The position numbers were made by a program, and so were the translations under genes. Shown one piece after another: positions 1 to 8,370 of a DNA stretch of 38,879 nucleotides; the stretch's first letter is position 1, and every line of letters starts with the position of its first letter. Origin of the DNA: Candidatus Thorarchaeota archaeon (GTDB lineage Archaea; Asgardarchaeota; Thorarchaeia; Thorarchaeales; Thorarchaeaceae); assembly GCA_016840855.1 (NCBI GenBank), contig JAEORO010000076.1, forward strand, positions 1 through 38,879, in the 5' to 3' direction. The notes under the pieces were generated by a model, which was given only the letters and a program-made list of their open reading frames with translations, ran no database searches and was not told the origin of the DNA.

Positions 1-7
1 ACTCCTT
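1..7 (-). promoter_or_regulatory. Shine-Dalgarno of a gene lying off the left edge
   Basis: Read on the minus strand, the bases just after the stop codon of the Sm-like gene are AAGGAGT, a strong ribosome-binding site. It implies that a co-transcribed gene starts just outside the window. In many archaea the gene after this Sm-like protein is ribosomal protein L37e, but that identity is only inferred from usual gene order. Confidence 0.4.
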
Positions 8-10
8 GTA

Positions 11-256
11 CTATTTTGGTGGAGGAGAAACGATTACGACATTGTCGCCTCTCACTATCACTGTCTTGACCACTTCGATTGTCTGCTCACCTGTTTCAGG
101 ATTTATTGAGATTTCCTCAGCATCCTCAAGGATGAGGTTCAGGTGTTGGTCATAACCCCGCAGTTTACCCTTGATCTTCTTCTTGCCTTTCAATTCCACA
201 AGCACTTGTCCTCCAATCGAGGTTTGAAGTAGTTCCATAGGTTTAGCTGCGTTCAT
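11..256 (-). CDS. Sm-like archaeal protein (LSm/SmAP), 81 aa
   Basis: Small RNA-binding protein of the Lsm family, which forms ring-shaped homo-oligomers that bind U-rich RNA. The Sm1 motif is visible as a beta-rich stretch with GKLRGYDQHLNLILEDAEE, where the D-x-H-x-N-L signature contacts RNA. Sm2 is represented by VIVRGDNVVIVSP near the C-terminus. The length is typical for an archaeal Sm protein. An ATG four codons further upstream (268) is possible, but the ATG at 256 has GGTGA five bases before it and matches the usual N-terminus starting shortly before the R/K-P-hydrophobic segment. It is divergent from the PUA gene at 416 and probably co-transcribed with a gene off the left edge. Confidence 0.93.
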   Translation of the reverse strand: MNAAKPMELLQTSIGGQVLVELKGKKKIKGKLRGYDQHLNLILEDAEEISINPETGEQTIEVVKTVIVRGDNVVIVSPPPK

Positions 257-330
257 TGCATTCACCATCGCAGAAGTAACATCATATGGCCGACGGGCAT
301 AGGATGTCAGCGCTATCCTTTGGACATGGC

Positions 331-340
331 TTAAAAATAT
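331..340. promoter_or_regulatory. AT-rich TATA-like element between divergent LSm and PUA genes
   Basis: The 159-bp divergent spacer holds one clear AT-rich decamer (TTAAAAATAT) about 75 bp from both start codons. It could serve as a TATA box for either gene. This rests on base composition and position only. Confidence 0.28.
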
Positions 341-415
341 GACGATGTTGACTGCATGTTTTAGGAAACTTCCCCGACGTAGGCTTCAAAAGGCGTCTAT
401 CATTATCATTAAGTA

Positions 416-922
416 ATGCCAAAAATTGAACGTATAAAGAAGCGACATCTTCTTAAAAAACGAGAACAACGAGATGAGATTGCTAAAATCGAGAACGAGA
501 TAGGCTCCTCGATTATGAGTCTTGATTCTAAATCACAACTTGAGGGAGGGATACTAGATGATGGGTCACGTATCCTTCTCCTGAATGGGGATATTATCTT
601 CTTCCAACATGAAGGACGCATGTTTCCTACTCTACGTGCTCTTCTAAACAACCTAGTAGACTTACCTAGAGTTTCTGTTGACATGGGTGCTGTGAAGTTT
701 GTAGTGAACGGAGCTGATATTATGCGTCCGGGTATAACGGAAGTGGATAATCGGATCAAGGAAAACAGTATAGTCGTTGTAGTTGATGAGAACCATGGGA
801 AACCTCTAGCAGTGGGTATATCACTTAAGACTGCAGACGAATTGAGAGCGGCATCCAGTGGAAAAGTAATCAAGTCTGTACATCATATTAACGATGACCT
901 CTGGGTCTTTGGAAGAAGTTAA
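416..922 (+). CDS. PUA-domain RNA-binding protein, MCTS1-like, 168 aa
   Basis: Looks like the archaeal relative of human MCT-1 (MCTS1)/eIF2D N-terminal region, a PUA-domain protein that acts on ribosomes in translation initiation or recycling. The match covers the whole protein: an N-terminal pre-PUA half with FFQHEGRMFPTLRALL, then the PUA core DMGAVKFVVNGADIMRPGI and an end resembling IHHLNDGLW (here VHHINDDLW). The lysine/arginine-rich first 20 residues would suit rRNA contact. Its TAA stop overlaps the TAA stop of the convergent helicase through a shared TTAA. Family assignment is firm by motif reading; the precise role in this organism is inferred from the eukaryotic homologue. Confidence 0.88.
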   Translation: MPKIERIKKRHLLKKREQRDEIAKIENEIGSSIMSLDSKSQLEGGILDDGSRILLLNGDIIFFQHEGRMFPTLRALLNNLVDLPRVSVDMGAVKFVVNGADIMRPGITEVDNRIKENSIVVVVDENHGKPLAVGISLKTADELRAASSGKVIKSVHHINDDLWVFGRS

Positions 923-3573
923 TCCTCATCTCCAAGTTTTGCACGAATGTGTGATAGGGCTGCTTTGTAAACTTCTTTTGCTAGATTTGGTTCTAATCCG
1001 CAATTCTTTGCGAAGCGGTCTCTAGCATATCCCTCCTTACTAGCGCCAAGATCTTTCTTTACGACATCGGAAATCGATGTGTAACCTTTCTCATAGAGTA
1101 TCCTTGCTGTACTCCTCGAGAGTCTACTAGATGGTGAATCATCGCCAGGAAGCAGTCTTAGCTCAAGTAGATCCGAGCTAGCCAAGTCTTTTCCCACACC
1201 ATACTGAAGTTGACGCGAAAGTACACTCATCCGAGCCGCTAGATTAGATTTCTTCAAAGCCCTGAGATATTCACCCAAACTCTCGGCAACTTGACTACAT
1301 ACACCAAGCAAGGAGTCTAGATCCCCCTCATCTAGGCTGATTCCTCTTGCTAGTTCGGCAGCCATCTTCACAATGGTTGCCACATCTTGTTCATCCAGCC
1401 AGCTTTGCAAAACTGCTCTTTTCACATTATGTCTTTCAGGTACTCTTCGGATGTACCATTCTTCTGGTGGTTCTAGGTTCATGATTTTGAGTTCTGTTTT
1501 GGAGGGCATGAAAGTCCTTGGTCTGATTGATTGTGGTAGATGAGCTTCTAGTATCAAATCTATCAATGTTGGTTCATCAGAATTCTCATCAATTTTTGAT
1601 AATCTACTTTTGATTCGCAGATAGTCGCTAATGTCAAGGTCTGCATGAGCTGCGCTCTGTGCATCTTTTGACAACTTGAAACCATTTTCTGTTTCTTCGA
1701 AAATACCTTGCTTTGTTAACCATCTAAAAAGAGTCCTGAAGAACTTCTTCATGCCCGATCTATACTTATTGTCAATGAATCCCCTAAATGTGCCATTCAC
1801 AAACTCAAGAAAATCCGTTTCTAATTGAGCCTGAGTGAATACTTTGCCGTCAAAAGTGAGTCTTGTGAGTATGCAAATAGCCAAACTTGGATAGATTATC
1901 CCAGGACGCAATGGCTCAAGAGGTCTATGAAGCAGTTTCTCCTCCATTGCTTGCGAGTTGGGCATGTTTCTATTCGGGCCCTCAAAGACAAGGTACACTC
2001 TTCCCCCATACTGAGCTAAGTGATTCTCTCCAATTCTCCCTGCAACCTGTAGATATCGTGCTCTTGTCTCAAGATAGTAGAGGTTCTGATTCATTAAGAT
2101 CAGTACACAATCAAATGGAAAGCTAATACCTGCAGTGATTCCAGTCGTAGATACGACTGTTCTAATTGTCCTATTTCTTATTTCTCGTTCTAGGCGCTCA
2201 CGGATACCAGCATCCAAACCAGAATGATGGAATGCTGTGCCAAACTTCATTGTGTCCGCAAGTCTATTACTCAAAGGAAGAACTTCTCCTAGTCCAATGA
2301 CTCTTTCTACCACATCCGGAGCTACGGTTCGAGGATGACTTCTTGCAAGTCTTCTAGCTATCCCTTGAGCACGAAATCTGGAACCCACTACTATCAGTAT
2401 TGATTTATCCTGATAGTTACCAAGATGCTCTATTACAACATCAAGCACATCCTCTAGTGATGATCTTGCACGCTGAGTTCCATCACTACTCACTATCTCG
2501 AATTCATCATCAACCTTGTTCACAATGAACTCATCCGGTACGAGCCGCACATTTGGTCTAAAAACCGTAGCACCGAGCCATGAAGCAACTTCTTCAGTTT
2601 CTCCAAAACGAGATGAAAGAGTAACAAGCTGGGTTTGCTCTTTCAAAAGTGTAATGGCACAGTCTAGCTTTGTACTTCTATCAGTTCCCAACGTTTGCGG
2701 TTCTACAGCAGTAACTGAATCGAGCTCGGTAAGCTCGTCAATAATAGCGAGTCCTAACTTCTCAGTCCATTTCTTTTTTTGAAGGAGTGCTGCAGAGAAT
2801 GTTTCATACATCGCGATTATCAGATTGCCCTTCTCCAAATCGGCGTCAGTTGCTCTAATTGATCCATCATGTCTGACAACGGAATACCCAAGTTCTTGTA
2901 ACAGGGTACCATATTCCTCAATGATTTGTCTGCTCAGGGATGTATAGGGGCTCAGATAGAGACATCTGACTCCTCTCTGTAGCCTCAATAGGACGATTAT
3001 CATTGCTAGAAATGTCTTGCCCGACCCAGGTGGCATCTGAATTATTAGATTACCGTCCACATCGCCAATCTCCCTAACAAACTTCTCCTGTGCTGGAAGA
3101 AGACTTACGAAATTCTTGTGCTTTAGGAGTATCTTTGCTGCTCTCTGTACATCTGTCCCAGTTCCAATAGGTCCACTCAATCTTGCAATAGCTGCTAATG
3201 CCAGCCTGCCCTCATGTGTTATCATGAACCCTCTCTGTTTTCTACCCCTATCACCTGTTGATATCACATACCCCGAACGTATGAGTTTGTTCATAGTTTC
3301 ATAGATTGTCCCGCCTGACATCAGACTCTGTCGAAGGGTCTCATAGTCGGCTTGGGTCTGAGTGCGCTCTCCCCTTGATTTTGCTGATGGCTTGTCTATT
3401 CCATCGAGTGTTAGCATACCGTCAACAATATTGTCCCACCCAAGTGTTGGAACAATCTCTCCTGTCTTTGGACTCAATACCTGAAGTATCTCCATCGCGT
3501 AACGATTACTAAGAGATTTTAACTGCTCTCTTACATTAGATGCCTCATCGTCCTCCTTAATCCTCGCAGGCAT
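919..3573 (-). CDS. Ski2/Hel308-like helicase with N-terminal winged helix, 884 aa
   Basis: Superfamily 2 ATPase of the Ski2/Hel308 group. Numbering from an alternative GTG start at 3600, the order is: a winged-helix DNA-binding region around residues 85-145, with a wing-like GRKQRGFMITHEGR; RecA1 with Walker A PPGSGKT (190-196) and motif II DELT (288-291, instead of DExH); motif III LSSR; RecA2 with FHHSGLDAGIRERLE and TTGITAGISFP; motif VI QVAGRIGEN (518-526); and a C-terminal helical part ending in a Hel308-like helix-hairpin-helix (ARILYEKGYTSISDVV). Motif VI normally ends GRAGR; here the last arginine is glutamate, so ATP coupling may be altered. The ATG at 3573 is preferred because GGTGAT lies just upstream. 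It could be a repair helicase or a transcription-linked translocase. Confidence 0.8.
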   Translation of the reverse strand: MPARIKEDDEASNVREQLKSLSNRYAMEILQVLSPKTGEIVPTLGWDNIVDGMLTLDGIDKPSAKSRGERTQTQADYETLRQSLMSGGTIYETMNKLIRSGYVISTGDRGRKQRGFMITHEGRLALAAIARLSGPIGTGTDVQRAAKILLKHKNFVSLLPAQEKFVREIGDVDGNLIIQMPPGSGKTFLAMIIVLLRLQRGVRCLYLSPYTSLSRQIIEEYGTLLQELGYSVVRHDGSIRATDADLEKGNLIIAMYETFSAALLQKKKWTEKLGLAIIDELTELDSVTAVEPQTLGTDRSTKLDCAITLLKEQTQLVTLSSRFGETEEVASWLGATVFRPNVRLVPDEFIVNKVDDEFEIVSSDGTQRARSSLEDVLDVVIEHLGNYQDKSILIVVGSRFRAQGIARRLARSHPRTVAPDVVERVIGLGEVLPLSNRLADTMKFGTAFHHSGLDAGIRERLEREIRNRTIRTVVSTTGITAGISFPFDCVLILMNQNLYYLETRARYLQVAGRIGENHLAQYGGRVYLVFEGPNRNMPNSQAMEEKLLHRPLEPLRPGIIYPSLAICILTRLTFDGKVFTQAQLETDFLEFVNGTFRGFIDNKYRSGMKKFFRTLFRWLTKQGIFEETENGFKLSKDAQSAAHADLDISDYLRIKSRLSKIDENSDEPTLIDLILEAHLPQSIRPRTFMPSKTELKIMNLEPPEEWYIRRVPERHNVKRAVLQSWLDEQDVATIVKMAAELARGISLDEGDLDSLLGVCSQVAESLGEYLRALKKSNLAARMSVLSRQLQYGVGKDLASSDLLELRLLPGDDSPSSRLSRSTARILYEKGYTSISDVVKKDLGASKEGYARDRFAKNCGLEPNLAKEVYKAALSHIRAKLGDED

Positions 3574-3682
3574 TGCTATCACCAAATTCTTGCTTGGCAC
3601 TGTGATAAAGGTTGGCTACAGGTTATAATACTCGGTCTTTTCTTCATACTGTTAGCCATTATCATGAGCTGAGGCGTTTAAA

Positions 3683-4081
3683 GTGAGGTCACTATTCAGA
3701 CGTAATCGAACCACTGACTCATCCGAGGAAACTACTAGTCAAAGAACATTTCCAAGTCTTGGGCTTTTCGCTGCAGTTTCCGAATCAAAACAATCAGACC
3801 CACAACATGACATCAAGCGACTTGCTGAACTTGAACAGATTTTCATTAGAACCAAGAAACTTGAGTCGTTAACCGATGTGCCTGATATTGTGAACGAAAT
3901 TAAAGACGGAAACATCGTACTCTTGGACATATCAAGGCTTAATGATGGAAATGACCAGACTCATCTTGAACTTCGTCGTATTATTGAACGAATCCGTGGA
4001 GAAACAAGGGGCTACCAAGCTGAAATCGCACTTGTGAATGATGGTTGTATGATTGTGACACCGTCATTTGTGAGTTTCTAA
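3683..4081 (+). CDS. sepF: SepF-like cell division protein, 132 aa
   Basis: Archaeal SepF anchors FtsZ to the membrane during cytokinesis. The C-terminal 80 residues carry the SepF fold: IRTKKLESLTDVPDIVNEIK, then GNIVLLDISRL, a helix with ELRRIIERIRGE, and the terminal strand pair ending IVTPSFV. The N-terminus (MRSLFRRNR) is short, basic and amphipathic, as expected of the membrane-targeting helix, followed by a variable linker of about 45 residues. The start is GTG with GAGG eight bases upstream. It is divergent from the helicase and convergent with FttA, with only three bases between stop codons. No ftsZ gene is in the window. Confidence 0.82.
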   Translation: MRSLFRRNRTTDSSEETTSQRTFPSLGLFAAVSESKQSDPQHDIKRLAELEQIFIRTKKLESLTDVPDIVNEIKDGNIVLLDISRLNDGNDQTHLELRRIIERIRGETRGYQAEIALVNDGCMIVTPSFVSF

Positions 4082-4084
4082 GGG

Positions 4085-6001
4085 TCACTTTAGCTTAATA
4101 GTTTCAGTGACCAATGGTGCTCTTGTTTCCACATTCAGCGCTTTGTGAATAGTTGAGGCCAATCCAACTGTCTTACTCGCTTCACCATGCGCCACAAGTA
4201 TTCGCTCTGGTACAGGACTCACTCTCTTGATAAAGTTCAAAATCTGTTTTCTGTCAGAGTGGCCTGAGAAACCTTCTACAGTGGCTACTTCTAAGTTAAC
4301 CGGAATCACTGTTGTTTGTCCTTCCCTATTTCTCATATTCACTTCTTTCCAGCCTTTCTGGATACGACGTCCAAGAGTTCCTTCTCCCTGATAGCTCACA
4401 AAGCACAGTAGATTCTTTTCATCAGGAGCAAGGAGTCTGAAGTAGTCAACGCTAGGTCCTCCAGCCAACATACCTGATGTCGCCATTATGATACATGGCT
4501 CAGCCTCTGAGATTTCTTCTCTCTGGTCTGGATTATCTACCTGTACGAAAATATCAGAAAGGAATGGATTGATTCCTTGATGGAAGATCATTTCGCGTAT
4601 TTTCTTACTCAGAGCCTCTGGATGTGTAGTATGAATTGCCGTAGCTTGCGCAATCATCCCTTCGATGTATACAGGCACCTTTGGAATTCTTTCCTTTGAT
4701 ACGAGGTCCTCAATCACAAGCATGATTTCCTGCGCACGACCAACCGCAAGTACTGGAATCAAAACTTTTCCGCCTCGTTCTAAAGCTCGCTTCAATATTG
4801 ACGCAAACTTCCGTTCAACTTCCTGACGAGGTGGCATCTTGTCTGTGGGATGACCATAAGTGCTCTCTACTATCAGTGTTTCCAGTCGCGGGAACGTAAA
4901 TGTTGCTGGTTCTAGCAATCTCGTTCTACCAAACTTGAAGTCCCCGGTGTAGGCCATGTTGTATTGTCCATCCCCAATGTGAAAGTGAACTATTGAAGAC
5001 CCAAGGATGTGTCCTGCGTTGTGAAGCGTGAGCCTGACGTCTGGAGCTATATCTGTCACTTCCCCATAGCTTAGAGGTACAGTGTGAAGGATTGCTTCCT
5101 TTACATCACGGTCTCTATATGGTCTAAGTTTACCTTCTCTCTCAGCAACGTCCAGATAGTCAAGCTGCAGAAGAGTCGCGAGATTCAGAGTAGGGTGTGT
5201 CATATAGACTGGGCCTCGATAACCATACTTGAAGAGAAATGGTACCATCCCGCAGTGGTCTAGGTGTGCGTGAGTTATCACCACAGCATCCAGATTATCA
5301 ACACTGAATTCAGGCATGTCAAGCCGTGGAAAAGCTTTGGTTGGTGTACCTACATTGACACCGCATTCAATCAAAATATTGCTCTCTGATGTCTGTAGGA
5401 ACATACACTGCCTACCAACTTCGCGGAATCCACCCATCGCAGTAAGTCTGATCCAGCCATTGTTAACCAGCATTTGTCTATGAATTCTCTTACCAATCTC
5501 TCGAAATGACTTGTTTCTTGTAGCTGCCTCAGATTGGATAATGTATCGTATTTGTTTGATGAGTTTGCTCTCAATAGGAGGGGTTCTCATCACATTTGGT
5601 CGCCAGAAGGTCTGTCTTGTAATCTCTCTGAGTGTTGTGCCACTCCGACCTATCACAAGCCCTGGCTTTTGAGCTTCAATTATCACTTCTCCTCTTGATA
5701 TATCAAAGTCAATAGAGGTGATTTCAGCTTCTTTCGGGACAAGCTCACGAACTGCCTTCTCAGTTTCTTCATGAGTTAGTCTGACTTCTGGTGCAGACCT
5801 AACTACTATGCGTTTCCTCATTTTCCGGGCCAAGGCTTTAATCTTATCACCGTCATCGAGTAGAATCTTTGGCGCTTTCGAATAGATGGCTACTTCTGGA
5901 CCTTCATATTCCACTGAGCTGATTGCGGCTGATCGAGGTAGTGCCTTCTTTACTACCTCTCTAATATCAACATATTCTACTTCTTCTTCATTGGTCTGCA
6001 T
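4085..6001 (-). CDS. fttA: FttA/aCPSF1 transcription-termination ribonuclease, 638 aa
   Basis: KH-domain beta-CASP metallo-beta-lactamase nuclease, the archaeal homologue of CPSF73. In archaea it cleaves nascent RNA at U-rich sites and terminates transcription. Two KH-type regions occupy the first ~145 residues; the second keeps GLVIGRSG (114-121). The MBL core follows with ITHAHLDHCG (metal-binding HAHLDH at 244-249), NAGHILGSS, TGDFKFG and ESTYGHPT. The beta-CASP cap has VPVLAVGRAQE, MATSGMLAGGPS, and a final SGHSD plus VAHGE. All expected metal ligands appear present and the length is standard. It lies downstream of psmB across a 120-bp spacer rich in inverted repeats, and faces SepF tail to tail. 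Confidence 0.95.
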   Translation of the reverse strand: MQTNEEEVEYVDIREVVKKALPRSAAISSVEYEGPEVAIYSKAPKILLDDGDKIKALARKMRKRIVVRSAPEVRLTHEETEKAVRELVPKEAEITSIDFDISRGEVIIEAQKPGLVIGRSGTTLREITRQTFWRPNVMRTPPIESKLIKQIRYIIQSEAATRNKSFREIGKRIHRQMLVNNGWIRLTAMGGFREVGRQCMFLQTSESNILIECGVNVGTPTKAFPRLDMPEFSVDNLDAVVITHAHLDHCGMVPFLFKYGYRGPVYMTHPTLNLATLLQLDYLDVAEREGKLRPYRDRDVKEAILHTVPLSYGEVTDIAPDVRLTLHNAGHILGSSIVHFHIGDGQYNMAYTGDFKFGRTRLLEPATFTFPRLETLIVESTYGHPTDKMPPRQEVERKFASILKRALERGGKVLIPVLAVGRAQEIMLVIEDLVSKERIPKVPVYIEGMIAQATAIHTTHPEALSKKIREMIFHQGINPFLSDIFVQVDNPDQREEISEAEPCIIMATSGMLAGGPSVDYFRLLAPDEKNLLCFVSYQGEGTLGRRIQKGWKEVNMRNREGQTTVIPVNLEVATVEGFSGHSDRKQILNFIKRVSPVPERILVAHGEASKTVGLASTIHKALNVETRAPLVTETIKLK

Positions 6002-6047
6002 GGATAGTCATCACAATCCTTGGCGTATCAATTCCCCATTATGGTTC

Positions 6048-6098
6048 GGTCTGACTGTTTACCCTTGTACAGGGCAGACCTAGGTGAGATTATCTCAC
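6048..6098. repeat. Cluster of short inverted repeats between psmB and fttA
   Basis: Within 51 bp there are GGTCTG (6048-6053) paired with CAGACC (6075-6080), a nested CCCT/AGGG pair (6062-6065 and 6071-6074), and GTGAGAT-T-ATCTCAC (6084-6098), a near-perfect 15-bp palindrome. They lie in the 5' region of fttA and the 3' region of psmB. They could form RNA hairpins or be an operator; nothing in the sequence decides between these. Confidence 0.5.
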
Positions 6099-6121
6099 TA
6101 GATGGTAAACAAATATTGCCA

Positions 6122-6760
6122 CTACTGCCCTTTCCAGATCTTCATGATAGTCTCTTTATCGACTTCTTGGTATCCGTCCTTGTCAATGACACTGACAAGA
6201 ATGTTGTTTCCGGTCGCTGCATCTCTTTCAATTGCTGCTGCAATGGAGCTTACAGCCAGTTCGATTGCCTTCTTCTTTGGAAGGTCTTCCTTGTAGCCAG
6301 CTTCTAAAACACCAAGTGCTACAGGTGAGCCTGAGCCATTTGCTACGTATTTGTCTGGAATCACACTTCCAACAAAGTCAGTATAGAAGACTTGAGGACC
6401 TTCATCATCAAATCCTCCTACAAGAGACCCTAACATATAGAGTCCTCGACCTTGGAACATAATATTGCTTAGAAGACGTGTCAATGCTTTGACCCGAATG
6501 GGTCTTCCTCTCTGGATTTCAAAGAGTTTGGCTTCAGCTCTCAGAAGGTCCATTATTGCCTGAGCATCAGCCACTGATCCCGCGATGGTTGCACCAATGC
6601 GGTCTGTGATTTTGTAGATTTTCTTAGCTGTCTTGTTTGCGATCAGATAGCCCATAGTGGCTCTCTGGTCGCTTGCTAGAACAACACAATCCTTGGCTAT
6701 TAGACCAATAGTAGTTGTTCCCGTCTTCAATTCAGCTGGGGTTTGAGTATTATGTTCCAT
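6122..6760 (-). CDS. psmB: Proteasome beta subunit, 212 aa precursor
   Basis: Catalytic subunit of the 20S proteasome. The precursor has a short propeptide ending in LKTG, and self-cleavage would expose TTTIG, with Thr15 as the active nucleophile. The catalytic lysine and aspartate regions are visible as DQRATMG and KIYKITDRIGATIAGSVAD; the C-terminal half carries YTDFVGSVIPDKYVANGSGS, matching the S-G-S motif near the active site. The start used is the ATG at 6760, which has GGAG nine bases upstream; longer starts would only lengthen the propeptide. It lies in a minus-strand run with FKBP upstream and FttA downstream. The alpha subunit is not in the window. Confidence 0.95.
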   Translation of the reverse strand: MEHNTQTPAELKTGTTTIGLIAKDCVVLASDQRATMGYLIANKTAKKIYKITDRIGATIAGSVADAQAIMDLLRAEAKLFEIQRGRPIRVKALTRLLSNIMFQGRGLYMLGSLVGGFDDEGPQVFYTDFVGSVIPDKYVANGSGSPVALGVLEAGYKEDLPKKKAIELAVSSIAAAIERDAATGNNILVSVIDKDGYQEVDKETIMKIWKGQ

Positions 6761-6876
6761 GTCAATAAACTCCATGTAGGAGATGAATTCTAGAGAACTA
6801 GTGACAAACTCACGTCTTGTTTTTGCCATTTTAAGGTTTTCTCAGTGGCCATTAATTCCTATATCGCATCAAAGTA

Positions 6877-7695
6877 TTAGGTCGTGTTCTGTTCAACTGG
6901 TTTTGGCCGATCAAAGGTCACTACAAGTTTCACTTCCTTTGCGTCATCAAAAACTTTCAGAGCATCAGAAGCAATTCCAATCTCAGCATATTGAATATCT
7001 TGAATATACCTCGTTTCTTTTGGCATCTCAATAGTGACCGATTTCTTTGCTATTGAGAATTTGAAGTCTTCAACAGGAAGTCCAGGTATGCGTCTTTTGA
7101 CGACAGCTCGAAGTTTTTCATCTGGATCCGTAATAATGCTTCGAAGAGTCACGTCAAAAACAAGAGTTCTGCCTGCAAGTGGACTATTGAAGTCAACTCG
7201 AACTTGCCTTCCAAGCACTGCGGTAATTACTCCTCGTTCATTACCAAAGGTTATCTGTTCTCCCTTTACGGGGCGAGTTTTGTGCTTTGCAAGCTTTGTC
7301 TTGGCAATCATTTTGACCTTCTTTGGGTCTCTTTGACCAGCCCCCTTCTCTGGTGGAACTTCAACAGTTTTTGAATCACCAACCTTCATTCCGATTAATT
7401 CCTCTTCTAAGGCCTTAAGTAACCAGTTCCAACCTATAGCTACAAGCATAGGATCATATCTGTCGTTCTCCCTGAAAATTCCAGATTCTTTGGCAACTTC
7501 AGCCATTGTTGTATCAAAAACAACACCATCGTCCTTTGTTGTTGCGCTATAATCAACATAGACTAGGCTTTTTTCACCCACAACACTCTCTACTTTAGTT
7601 GTCTTCTTTTCAGTTGGTGTCTTCTTGGTTGGTTTTTTGCCCTCAGCTTTTTTAGTAGCCGCCTTTTTTGGCTTAGTCGATTTCTTCTCTGACAT
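6877..7695 (-). CDS. Long-type FKBP peptidyl-prolyl isomerase with Lys-rich N-terminal tail, 272 aa
   Basis: Cytosolic FKBP-type prolyl isomerase and chaperone of the archaeal long (SlyD-related) class. The isomerase core begins near residue 40 with LVYVDYSATTKDDGVVFDTT. The insert-in-flap segment contains ALEEELIGMKVGDSKTVEV, and after it come GVITAVLGRQVRVDFNSPLAG and RTLVFDVTLRSI. A C-terminal extension of about 100 residues is typical of the long archaeal type. Unusual is the N-terminal tail of about 33 residues made almost only of K, T, A, P and E, resembling a histone tail. The ATG at 7695 follows GAGGG at good spacing. It sits between hemK2 and psmB in a run of protein-quality and translation genes. 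Confidence 0.9.
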   Translation of the reverse strand: MSEKKSTKPKKAATKKAEGKKPTKKTPTEKKTTKVESVVGEKSLVYVDYSATTKDDGVVFDTTMAEVAKESGIFRENDRYDPMLVAIGWNWLLKALEEELIGMKVGDSKTVEVPPEKGAGQRDPKKVKMIAKTKLAKHKTRPVKGEQITFGNERGVITAVLGRQVRVDFNSPLAGRTLVFDVTLRSIITDPDEKLRAVVKRRIPGLPVEDFKFSIAKKSVTIEMPKETRYIQDIQYAEIGIASDALKVFDDAKEVKLVVTFDRPKPVEQNTT

Positions 7696-7749
7696 GTCTT
7701 GTTCCCTCTCGAGACTCCAAGAACGTTTCAAACCGCTTCGTTCTGGATT

Positions 7750-8370
7750 TCATAAAACAGTTTCCTTGTGGTCCTCTTTGAGAGTTCCTTTTAATACTTG
7801 TATCTTTTCAAAGAACAACGGTGCCTCTGAAACTGTTTCAACTATTAATCCACATTTAATCATTAACTTTTGAATCGAATCTCTGTCAGCAAGAGTTGAT
7901 AAGACAACTAGTATTCTCCCTCCCAATACTAGATGATTCACTGCTTGCGTAATAAATCGTTGAGTGAGTTCGGCACCTGTTTTGCCACCAACGAGCGCAT
8001 GATCCAAATCAGTATGCTCACCATCATCCGGCAAATATGGTGGATTGAAAACAATCAGTGAGAACTTGGCTGAGTTATTTAAAGCATCGAGTAAGTCTGA
8101 TTCAATCACATGACAGTTATTATTCAGATTATTTCTCGTTAGGTTCTCCATAGTATTACGAACCGCATCAAGAGAGCAGTCGATGCTCACTACTGTTTGT
8201 GCTTTTTTTGCAGCAGCTAAAGAAACCAGTCCTGCTCCACTTCCCACCTCTAGAAATATCTCCTCTGGTGTTATTTCCAAAGAATCCAACAAGAGATAGG
8301 TGTCCTCAGAAGGCGAATAGACCCCTGGAAAGACAATGACATCGTATTTGTCTTCATCCACAGTTCTCAC
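7750..8370 (-). CDS. HemK2/Mtq2-type N5-glutamine methyltransferase, 206 aa
   Basis: SAM-dependent methyltransferase of the HemK family. The short archaeal/eukaryotic form (HemK2/Mtq2) methylates the GGQ glutamine of release factor aRF1, working with Trm112. Visible are the substrate-side motif VYSPSEDTYLLLDSL, the SAM-binding LEVGSGAGL (40-48), the acidic VVSIDCS, and the catalytic NPPY (109-112). It lacks the N-terminal domain of bacterial PrmC, as expected. The start is GTG, overlapping the TGA of ksgA as GTGA, so the two are translationally coupled. The Trm112 partner is not in the window. Confidence 0.9.
   Translation of the reverse strand: MRTVDEDKYDVIVFPGVYSPSEDTYLLLDSLEITPEEIFLEVGSGAGLVSLAAAKKAQTVVSIDCSLDAVRNTMENLTRNNLNNNCHVIESDLLDALNNSAKFSLIVFNPPYLPDDGEHTDLDHALVGGKTGAELTQRFITQAVNHLVLGGRILVVLSTLADRDSIQKLMIKCGLIVETVSEAPLFFEKIQVLKGTLKEDHKETVL

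Noticed and set aside
409..873. Long minus-strand open frame opposite the PUA gene
   Set aside because: Low-complexity serine/arginine-rich product with no recognisable motif, fully antisense to a well-supported gene.
919..3573. Cas3-like or phage-defence helicase
   Set aside because: No nuclease domain, no cas or defence genes nearby and no CRISPR repeats anywhere in the window; Ski2/Hel308 features are clear.
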